This document shows positions 8,661 to 15,003 of a stretch of DNA of 60,585 nucleotides, piece after piece. This DNA comes from DATLAN01 sp035527455 (lineage in GTDB: Bacteria; Planctomycetota; Planctomycetia; Pirellulales; Thermoguttaceae). Both the position numbers and the translations under genes were made by a program. The notes under the pieces were generated by a model. That model was not told the DNA's origin. It did not search any database and saw only the letters and a program-made list of their open reading frames with translations. The DNA lies in assembly GCA_035527455.1 (NCBI GenBank), contig DATLAN010000547.1:1-60585 (forward strand), given 5' to 3'. How positions within the stretch are numbered: the first letter of the stretch is position 1; each line of letters opens with the position of its first letter.

Positions 8661-9410
8661 ATGAAGTATTTCGCCAAATCAATGCTGTTGTTCGCGATTG
8701 TCGCTTCCGCGCTGGCCGCCCGGGCCGTTGCCGAGGAGCCGAAAGCGGAGGGCAAGATCCGCATCCTGTTGACCTTCGGCGGGCACGGCTTCGAGCAGGA
8801 GCCCTTCTTCGCCATGTTCGACAAAATGGCGAACGTCGAGTATACCAAGGCCCCGCTGCCCGAGTCGGCCGATCTGCTCAAGCCGGGGCTGGAGAAAGAA
8901 TACGACGCCGTGGTGATGTACGACATGGTCGGCAAGATCACGCCCGAGCAGCAGAAGGCGCTGGTGGCCCTGCTGAACGAGGGCATCGGCGTGGTGTCAT
9001 TGCACCACAACATGGGCGCCCACCGCGATTGGGACGAGTTCCGCAAGATCATCGGCGGCAAGTTCGTGTTCGCTCCCTGCGAGATCGACGGCCAGCAGTA
9101 CGCGAAGTCGGGCTGGTCGCACGGCGAGGACCTCGCGGTGACCGTAGTCGACAAGGAACACCCCATCACCCGGGGACTGAAGGATTTCGAGATCCACGAC
9201 GAGACCTACAACAGCTACTACACGGCGCCGGACGTGAAGCTGCTGTTGAAGACGGACCATCCGAAGAACGATCCGGAATTGGCCTGGGTGAAGGACTACG
9301 GCAAGAGCCGGGTGTTCTATCTGATGCTCGGCCACGACGCGAAGGCCTGGGAGAACCCGATGTTCACGGAGATCCTCGCCCGGGGTATCCGCTGGGCGGC
9401 GGGGCGTTAG
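8661..9410 (+). CDS. Exported ThuA-domain protein
   Basis: A 249-residue protein: signal peptide (about 1-24, ending AVAEE), then a single ThuA fold, a class I glutamine-amidotransferase-like domain. Visible marks are ILLTFGGHGFEQEPF, the V-V-x-Y-D segment, GVVSLHHNMGAH and the end strand RVFYLMLGHDAKAW. In planctomycetes ThuA proteins are commonly exported and found near sulfatases and sugar catabolism genes; some ThuA relatives act on 3-keto-sugars, but this one has no experimentally known reaction. GGAG lies 12 bases upstream of the ATG. It is divergent from the SUMF1-like gene, convergent with the sulfatase, and followed by a REP-like inverted pair. Confidence 0.8.
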   Translation: MKYFAKSMLLFAIVASALAARAVAEEPKAEGKIRILLTFGGHGFEQEPFFAMFDKMANVEYTKAPLPESADLLKPGLEKEYDAVVMYDMVGKITPEQQKALVALLNEGIGVVSLHHNMGAHRDWDEFRKIIGGKFVFAPCEIDGQQYAKSGWSHGEDLAVTVVDKEHPITRGLKDFEIHDETYNSYYTAPDVKLLLKTDHPKNDPELAWVKDYGKSRVFYLMLGHDAKAWENPMFTEILARGIRWAAGR

Positions 9411-9438
9411 TGCCGAAACGTGCTGTTGCGACGGTTGT

Positions 9439-9523
9439 CCGTTTAGCGGGCGGGCTTGCCCGCCGTGGACTTGAACGAGAAGCCGAACGGTCCACACGGC
9501 GGGCAAGCCCACCCGCTAAACGG
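9439..9523. repeat. REP-like inverted pair, family A (TTTAG type)
   Basis: Two ~30-bp arms in inverted orientation (9439-9470 and 9492-9523). Each holds a hairpin around a CTTG tetraloop (GGCGGG-CTTG-CCCGCC) next to TTTAGC. The arms differ by C versus T at one stem position, the T still pairing as G-U. It fills the gap between the convergent ThuA and sulfatase stops and may end transcription from both sides. A second, disrupted copy is at 40267-40377. Confidence 0.75.
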
Positions 9524-9578
9524 CATACGGCATGTGGTTTCCGCGGTGTGAACGCTACGAGTCATGTCCCCGTTTTTC

Positions 9579-11243
9579 TTATTTTGGTGGGCTTTTGCGC
9601 TGCATTCGGGTTCTTTCGCGATCGGCATATTCGCGGGAAATCCGGATTGCCTCTTGCCGCGCGGCTTCGTCGTACTCCCAGAATTCCTCGATGACCTTCT
9701 TCATTTCCGGGAAATTCTCGTCCGTGTCCTTGATTTCCCGGCGGAGTTCGCGTAGCTGATTCTTCAGCGTCTCGACGACTTCGGCGTACTGCGGATCGTC
9801 GTAAACGTTGTTGACCTCGCGGGGGTCCTTCGCCAGGTCGTAGAGTTCCCAGCCCGGCGGCGTTCGGTTGCCTCCCTGCATATCGCATCCGTAGTAGTAG
9901 ATCAGCTTGTACTGCTTGGTGCGGATGCCCAAGTGCGAGGGATTCCAGTGGTGGGCCATGTGCATCCAGTAGCGATAGTACGCGGCCTGTTTCCAGCCGG
10001 CGGGCTCGTCGCCGGACTGGCAGATGCTCTTGAAGCTTCGCCCTTGCATATACTCGGGAGTCTTGACGCCGGCGAAATCGAGCATCGTCGGGGCGAAGTC
10101 GACGTTCTCGATGATGGCGTCGGTCCGGACGCCGGCCGGAATGGCCTTGGGGTATCGGATCAGAAACGGCATCCGTTGCGATTCGTCGTACATCCAGCGT
10201 TTGTCCATGTAGTCGTGCTCGCCGAGCATGAAGCCCTGGTCGCCGGTGTAGATGATCACGGTGTTGTCGTAGATGCCCTCTTCCTTCAAGTAGTCGAACA
10301 GCCGCTGGAGGTTGTCGTCGACGCCCTTGACGCAACGGAGGTATTTCTTGAGATAGGTCTGGTAGGCCATGTGTTGGGCGGCCTCGTCCGAAAGAGCCGG
10401 ATCTTTTGCCCAGCTCTTGGTGTAGTTGCGGAAGACGTGCCGTCGGCCGATCGACGTGCCGATGAACCGATAGCACTCGTCCTCGTGCCCGCGGGTGGCG
10501 ATCGAGCCGAAATCGGGCTGTTTCCACATGCTTTCCGGTTCGGGGATCTCCACGTCCTCCAAGTACGTTTCGTACCGTGGGGCGTTGGTGAACATGTCGT
10601 GCGGGGCCTTGTAGTGGTGCATCAGGAAGAACGGCTTGCTCCTGTCGCGATCCTTCAACCACCGGAGCGTGCTGTCGGTGATGCAGTCGGAGGAATGGCC
10701 CTGCATGTGGACGACGTTGTCGGGCCAGGCGCCGGCCGTCTTTTCCTTGAACGACGGGTCGATGTAGCTTCCCTGGCCGGGAAGGACCTTGTAGTAGTCG
10801 AAATTCGGTTCCTCCTTCAGGTGCCACTTGCCGATCGCCGCGGTGAGGTAGCCGGCCTTCTTCATCTCGATGGCCAGGTACTGTTGCTCCGGCGGGATCC
10901 GGCCGTCCAGCGTGTGGGCGCCGTTGACGTGGCTGTACTGGCCGGTGATGATGCACGCCCGACTCGGCGTGCAAATCGAGTTGGTGACGAAACAGTTCTC
11001 GAAGAGCATCCCTTCCTTGGCCAGCGTGTCGATGACCGGCGTGGGGTCGAGTGTTGCCAGGCGGCCGTTGTAGGCGCCGACGGCGTGGGCGGCGTGGTCG
11101 TCCGACATGATGAACAGGATATTCGGTCTGTCGGTCGGGCCGGCTTCGCTCACGGCCGGCCGAGTTGCTTGGGCCAACGCCACAAGCATCCACAGGGTTG
11201 CGGGTAAGACCATCGTCTTCGCTGAGAAACAACGGGTGTGCAT
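9579..11243 (-). CDS. Exported sulfatase, Cys-type (S1 family)
   Basis: A 554-residue arylsulfatase-family enzyme. Signal peptide about residues 1-34. The N-terminal block PNILFIMSDDH supplies metal ligands Asp48-Asp49, and Cys91-Thr-Pro-Ser-Arg95 is the site where Cys is converted to formylglycine; the following G-x-Y-x-H-x-N-G is typical. Further marks are the GKWHL segment and TGDQG with the metal Asp. The C-terminal part (YYRYWMHMAHHW, LYDLAKDP) is the small subdomain. It should remove sulfate esters from an extracellular or periplasmic substrate, probably a sulfated polysaccharide; the substrate cannot be told. Maturation would need a true formylglycine enzyme, not obviously the SUMF1-like protein nearby. 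The start at 11243 was chosen for AAGGGAG upstream and the signal peptide. Confidence 0.9.
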   Translation of the reverse strand: MHTRCFSAKTMVLPATLWMLVALAQATRPAVSEAGPTDRPNILFIMSDDHAAHAVGAYNGRLATLDPTPVIDTLAKEGMLFENCFVTNSICTPSRACIITGQYSHVNGAHTLDGRIPPEQQYLAIEMKKAGYLTAAIGKWHLKEEPNFDYYKVLPGQGSYIDPSFKEKTAGAWPDNVVHMQGHSSDCITDSTLRWLKDRDRSKPFFLMHHYKAPHDMFTNAPRYETYLEDVEIPEPESMWKQPDFGSIATRGHEDECYRFIGTSIGRRHVFRNYTKSWAKDPALSDEAAQHMAYQTYLKKYLRCVKGVDDNLQRLFDYLKEEGIYDNTVIIYTGDQGFMLGEHDYMDKRWMYDESQRMPFLIRYPKAIPAGVRTDAIIENVDFAPTMLDFAGVKTPEYMQGRSFKSICQSGDEPAGWKQAAYYRYWMHMAHHWNPSHLGIRTKQYKLIYYYGCDMQGGNRTPPGWELYDLAKDPREVNNVYDDPQYAEVVETLKNQLRELRREIKDTDENFPEMKKVIEEFWEYDEAARQEAIRISREYADRERTRMQRKSPPK

Positions 11244-11322
11244 GACTGTTCTCTCCCTTCTGTGGTTGCGCATAGCCTGCTCGGTTGTATCGACCGCCGT
11301 TGCCGGTCGTCCCTGCAAGCAG

Positions 11323-11360
11323 CGGTCTTTCCCGGAGTCGGTCGCCTCCGGGAAAGACCG
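11323..11360 (-). promoter_or_regulatory. Perfect 14-bp stem-loop at the predicted 5' end of the sulfatase transcript
   Basis: CGGTCTTTCCCGGA (11323-11336) and its exact complement (11347-11360) enclose a 10-base loop. The element starts about 8 bases after the minus-strand TATAAT at 11368-11373, so it would form the very 5' end of the mRNA. Confidence 0.55.
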
Positions 11361-11367
11361 TTCACCT

Positions 11368-11373
11368 ATTATA
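11368..11373 (-). promoter_or_regulatory. -10 box for the sulfatase gene
   Basis: Perfect TATAAT on the minus strand. No good -35 at 16-18 bases; TTGGCT lies 21 bases upstream (11395-11400), the same odd spacing as TTGGCG at the PEP-CTERM promoter. Confidence 0.45.
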
Positions 11374-11514
11374 GCCGCCGATTCTCGAATAGCCAGCCAA
11401 TGCAAGGGGTGAGCGCCGCTTGCGTGAAGGCGGCGGAAACCGGCGCCCGAACTGCAATGGGCGTGACGGAGAGCATATCCGGAGACAATCGACTCCGGGC
11501 CGCTGCGCCCCGGG

Positions 11515-12519
11515 CTATTGCTTCCGGGCCACGACGAAGTCGGTGAGCCTTGTGAGTATGTCGCGGACGGGAGTGGCGGGAAGCGGCTTCAACTCGTCGA
11601 CGGCGCGTTGCGTGTAGACGATCGCTTTGTCGCGAGCGTACGAGAATGCGCTGAACCGTTCCAGCCAGGGCCGCAAAGCCTCACGGTGATGATTGCCGCT
11701 ACAAGCCAGCACGGCCAGGATCTGCGCCTTCTCGTGCTCGGAAGCCTGACTCAGCAAGCGAAGCAGCGGCAGCGTGGGTTTCTGCTTGGCCAGATCGGTT
11801 CCCAAGGACTTCCCGGTAGCCCTTTCTTCGCCGGTGAAGTCGAGCACGTCGTCGGCGATCTGGAAGGCGATGCCCAAGTACCGTCCGAAACGGGTCATGG
11901 CGTCGCGCGTCTGAGGCGCAGCGCCGGCGTAATGGGCACCCAGCCGGCAACAGCAAGCGGTCAACGCGGCCGTCTTGTCGGCGACGATATCGAGGTACTC
12001 TTCCTCGGTCAAATCGAAATTGCCGCGGCTGGCCATCTGCCGCAACTCCCCCTGACACATCGTCTGCGTCGCCTGGCCGATCGTGCGGCAGGCGAACGAA
12101 CCGTCGACGGCACTGGCCATGCAGATCGAACGCGTGAACAGATAGTCGCCCAGCAAGATGCTGGTTTCGTTGTCCCAGCGGGCGTTGACCGTGTCGAGAT
12201 GCCGCCGCAGGGTGGCTTCGTCGAGCACGTCGTCGTGAATGAGCGTGGCCGTGTGGATCAACTCGACCACGGCGGCCAGCACCAGGTGTTCCCGCTTCAA
12301 CTCGCCGGTAGCCTTGGCCGACAACAGTACCAGCGCGGGACGCATCCGTTTGCCCCCGAGGCGAAAACCGTGCCGGGCCAGACGGTCGACGAAGGGATAG
12401 TCGCTACGGAGTTCCTCTTGAAGCAGGTCTTCGACTTCGTCGAGTTCCTTGCGAATCGGCGCGTACAAGGCGTCCAAAGCCTGCGGTATCCGCTCGAGAT
12501 CCGTCGTCAACTGCTTCAT
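11515..12519 (-). CDS. Polyprenyl diphosphate synthase
   Basis: A 334-residue trans-isoprenyl diphosphate synthase. Both aspartate-rich Mg-diphosphate motifs are intact: Asp96-Asp97-x-x-Asp100 in IHDDVLDE and Asp223-Asp224-x-x-Asp227 in IADDVLDF. Also present are the GGKRMRP substrate motif (about 55-61) and the Gln in the helix before the second motif. It condenses isopentenyl diphosphate onto an allylic primer to make the isoprenoid chain of a quinone or similar lipid. Length and motif context fit octaprenyl/heptaprenyl-type (IspB-like) enzymes, but chain length cannot be read with confidence. The ATG at 12519 has GGAGAGG upstream. moaC lies 62 bases upstream on the same strand, possibly co-transcribed. 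Confidence 0.88.
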   Translation of the reverse strand: MKQLTTDLERIPQALDALYAPIRKELDEVEDLLQEELRSDYPFVDRLARHGFRLGGKRMRPALVLLSAKATGELKREHLVLAAVVELIHTATLIHDDVLDEATLRRHLDTVNARWDNETSILLGDYLFTRSICMASAVDGSFACRTIGQATQTMCQGELRQMASRGNFDLTEEEYLDIVADKTAALTACCCRLGAHYAGAAPQTRDAMTRFGRYLGIAFQIADDVLDFTGEERATGKSLGTDLAKQKPTLPLLRLLSQASEHEKAQILAVLACSGNHHREALRPWLERFSAFSYARDKAIVYTQRAVDELKPLPATPVRDILTRLTDFVVARKQ

Positions 12520-12581
12520 GAACGCCTCTCCTACCCGGCGGCGGACTGCCGTTGCTCGCGGCCAGGGCTGCCTGGCCGACC

Positions 12582-13058
12582 TCACGACGGCCGGACGAAA
12601 TGCCCGCTCTTTCCTCCTGACTTTTCTTCCAGTCGAATCTGCTCGACGACCATCGCCCGATCGACCGACTTGCACATATCATAGATCGTCAAGGCAGCCG
12701 TACTTACCGCAACCAGAGCCTCCATTTCGACTCCCGTGCGGGCCGTGGCTCGAGTGGTGGACTCGATGGCAATGGTAACCGCGTCGGGAAAATCGAACGA
12801 TACGGTCACCGCATCCAACGGCAGCGGATGGCACAGGGGGATCATATCCGCCGTTCGCTTAGCCGCCATGATACCGGCCAGGCGGGCAACCTCCAAGACG
12901 TCCCCCTTGGCCAGTTTACCTTTGCGGACCAATTCCAGCGTTTCCGGTCTCATTCGCACCTGAGCACTCGCTCGGGCCTCACGAACCGTGACCTGCTTGG
13001 CACCGACGTCCACCATCCGACTGGCCCCTTGGTCGTCAAAATGACTTAACCGGCTCAT
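12582..13058 (-). CDS. moaC: Cyclic pyranopterin monophosphate synthase MoaC
   Basis: A 158-residue enzyme of molybdenum cofactor synthesis that, after MoaA, forms cyclic pyranopterin monophosphate. Visible family marks: MVDVGAKQVTVREA near the start, DMIPLCHPLPLD in the centre with the catalytic His region, TGVEMEALVAVSTAALTIYDMCK with the conserved Asp, and the KSGGKSG tail loop. Length is normal. The ATG at 13058 fits the family N-terminus (MSRLSHFDDQGASRMVDVG); no clear SD is seen, and a run of nine C residues lies 17 bases upstream in the transcript. Polyprenyl synthase follows on the same strand. Confidence 0.95.
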   Translation of the reverse strand: MSRLSHFDDQGASRMVDVGAKQVTVREARASAQVRMRPETLELVRKGKLAKGDVLEVARLAGIMAAKRTADMIPLCHPLPLDAVTVSFDFPDAVTIAIESTTRATARTGVEMEALVAVSTAALTIYDMCKSVDRAMVVEQIRLEEKSGGKSGHFVRPS

Positions 13059-13104
13059 CTGACGCCATCGTATCGGGGGGGGGTGCGGATAATTGACAAC
13101 TTTG

Positions 13105-13132
13105 ATTTTAGCCTTGTATTTTCGCACGTCGA
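13105..13132 (-). promoter_or_regulatory. Promoter candidate for moaC
   Basis: Minus strand TCGACG (13127-13132), 16 bases, TAAAAT (13105-13110). The resulting ~40-nt leader contains an uninterrupted C9 tract (G9 on the plus strand, 13075-13083). Confidence 0.4.
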
Positions 13133-13361
13133 GAGCCGATTCCGAGCGCGGGCATTGCCGGGGCATAATCCAAGGCCAACGCGAGGGGGTCCCGCCACCG
13201 GTCACCGTGCCGGCTCGGTGAATGACGACCCGTCGCCGCGAGACGCCCAACATGAAAGCCCCAGCAGCGCCTTGCCCGTACGACGGACTCGGCTGGTGCA
13301 ATCGGGCGAGACAAGGCATCCTGGCGAGATCGGCACCGAAATCGTACCAGACCATCGCCAA

Positions 13362-13399
13362 GAAAAAAATTATCCGTCGCGGGGGTCCGACCGCGACGG
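13362..13399 (-). terminator. Intrinsic terminator of the HTH-receiver gene
   Basis: On the minus strand CCGTCGCGG and its exact complement close a short loop (13374-13399) and are followed by ATAATTTTTTT. Confidence 0.85.
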
Positions 13400-13461
13400 G
13401 TTAGGTGAATCGGCGAATTGGAGTATGTCGTTAGGGTTCGACCTCACCAGGAGGATCCACC

Positions 13462-14034
13462 CTAAACGAGTTCTTTTTTCGCACCGATCAGTGTCCGCAA
13501 ACGCTCCGCCAGCAGTGCGGCGTCGAACGGTTTCTTGAACGTTTCGTTGATGCTGGAACGGTCGAAGCTGGTCGAGCTGCCGTCGTCCGGCAGCAAGGCA
13601 ATCAGAATCACCTCCGCAAACTCGCTGTTGCGGCGGAGATTCTGGCAAATCTGCAGCGATTCGGTGCGACCGATCGAGAAATCAACGATAATACAGTCCG
13701 GGTGGAAGCTCTCGGCTTGAATCCCGGCGTCGAACCCACTGGCGGCGACGGCTACTTTGAACGAGCGTTCCAGCGGAAGTTCACGCTTGACGTTTTCGAT
13801 CAAGACCTGGTCCTGAGCCACGATGAGCACTTTGGCCATCGCCTCATCTTCCAGGTCACCCAACGGCATTCCGTGCTCTTTGAGAAACTTGATCAGGTAT
13901 TCCCGGGGAATGCGTCGGTCTTGCGATCCGGGGATACGGTATCCCCTCAGCCGGCCCGAGTCGAACCACTTGCTAACGGTGCGTGGGGCCACCTTGCAGA
14001 TCTTGGCGACCTGACCAGTTGTGAAGACCTTCAT
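13462..14034 (-). CDS. MerR/excisionase-type HTH fused to a degenerate receiver domain
   Basis: A 190-residue regulator. Residues 1-58 form a BldC/excisionase-like DNA-binding helix-turn-helix (TTGQVAKICKVAPRTVSKW...GYRIPG.QDRRIPREYL). Residues 68-185 form a CheY-like receiver. The phosphoacceptor Asp118 (CIIVDFS) and the conserved Lys168 (FKKPF) are kept, but the acidic pair is reduced to Asp75 (VAQDQ) and the switch Thr/Ser region reads LIALLPDD. Signalling by phosphorylation may thus be altered. The DNA-binding part comes first, the reverse of usual response regulators. GGAGAG precedes the ATG at 14034. The gene is monocistronic with a strong terminator, and no kinase is adjacent. Targets unknown. 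Confidence 0.8.
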   Translation of the reverse strand: MKVFTTGQVAKICKVAPRTVSKWFDSGRLRGYRIPGSQDRRIPREYLIKFLKEHGMPLGDLEDEAMAKVLIVAQDQVLIENVKRELPLERSFKVAVAASGFDAGIQAESFHPDCIIVDFSIGRTESLQICQNLRRNSEFAEVILIALLPDDGSSTSFDRSSINETFKKPFDAALLAERLRTLIGAKKELV

Positions 14035-15003
14035 CGCAGGCTCTCCGAATTATTCACATTGGTTTTGGTTGTGTCTCGGTGGGAATGCTCATCCCCGCCG
14101 AGACTTCATCGCCCCTTGACTGCGGAACTTTCCGTTGGGTTCGTTCCATCCCGCCGGCCGAAAATCCACAGTCATCTGGGTCGGGGCCTTACGTAATTCG
14201 CTTCTCCTTGGTCGTGGTTCAGCTCCCTCTGATCCGCGCCGTACTTATCACATCGTCAACCCAGTCATCCGGAAGCCAGAGAAAATCCGTAAAATAGAGA
14301 AGGTGCGTTTCAATCACCCCAGTACGAATCCCAAAAACTCCCGTCATAACTGCCCGGCGAACTACAGACGGAAACAGGGAGAGACGTGCCGACCGTCCGC
14401 CGTGGAGAGTCTATGGCGGACCGTCAAGGCATGGCCTTCAAGGCAGGTTCCCCCCTGCGATCTGCTCCCTCAGCGGAGTCGTCCACGCAACAACTCCGTG
14501 GTGAAGCAAACCTTCCGATGACTTTCATCGCCCCAAATCGGGCTAAGACTTTAGCAACTTTCTTCCGACTGTAGCAGCCAAGCCAATCGTAGCGCCATTG
14601 ACGGACCTGTCGGCCGTGATGATTCTGCCGGCAATAAACGGGCAACCATCTATTGTCCGCACAAACCAACAAAGCCTTGCTCGTTGAATTATTCGCGGAA
14701 GCTTCCCCCGCGGTCAAGTCGGTTTGTTTTCCTCCAGTCGGAAATCGCGTGGGAAAACGATGTGAATAGAACGATATGGACCGACTTGGGCCGTCGAGGA
14801 CCATGCCGGCGATAACGCCAGCGTGGCAAAGGCCGCGTCCACGATCATCACCGTCGCGACCATGCCATGGTCTCTCATCATTGAGGAAACGTCCTCAATG
14901 CTTGGTTGTGGCTCCGCCGCCATATGCTGAAGCATGACCTGCACAACCGAGGGGAGAATCAGCCGGTTCGTTTGGAGCCCGAGGTCGACCGGCTGCAAAA
15001 TCG
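14035..15003. other. Gene-poor region of about 970 bases
   Basis: No convincing gene. It is less GC-rich than its flanks and contains several hairpins, for example CGGAGT/ACTCCG around 14475-14500 and TTGAGGA/TCCTCAA at 14881-14898. A small minus-strand frame at 14714-14935 is listed separately. The promoter of the HTH-receiver gene must lie at its left end but no clear -35/-10 pair was found. No RNase P, tmRNA, 6S or tRNA core was recognised. Confidence 0.4.
14714..14935 (-). CDS. Doubtful small hypothetical ORF (73 aa)
   Basis: An ATG-started frame (MLQHMAAEPQPSIEDVSS...) ending PRDFRLEENKPT, 68 bases behind the vWA gene. Third-position G/C is moderate in the first half only, the SD is weak, and no family is recognised. 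It may be a small protein, the remnant of one, or chance. Confidence 0.2.
   Translation of the reverse strand: MLQHMAAEPQPSIEDVSSMMRDHGMVATVMIVDAAFATLALSPAWSSTAQVGPYRSIHIVFPRDFRLEENKPT

Larger units (their letters stand above)
13059..13461 (-). other. 403-base spacer between the HTH-receiver gene and moaC
   Basis: It carries the moaC promoter and C9 tract on one side and the terminator of the HTH-receiver gene (13362-13399) on the other. No gene seen between. Confidence 0.5.

Noticed and set aside
13430..13460. GGTTCGACC resembling a tRNA T-loop
   Set aside because: No acceptor, D-arm or anticodon stem can be built around it.
14235..14290. TTGACG on the minus strand as promoter of the HTH-receiver gene
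   Set aside because: No acceptable -10 box lies 16-18 bases downstream.
14035..15003. Possible RNase P or other housekeeping RNA in the gene-poor region
   Set aside because: The conserved core segments of RNase P, tmRNA and 6S RNA were looked for on both strands and not found.
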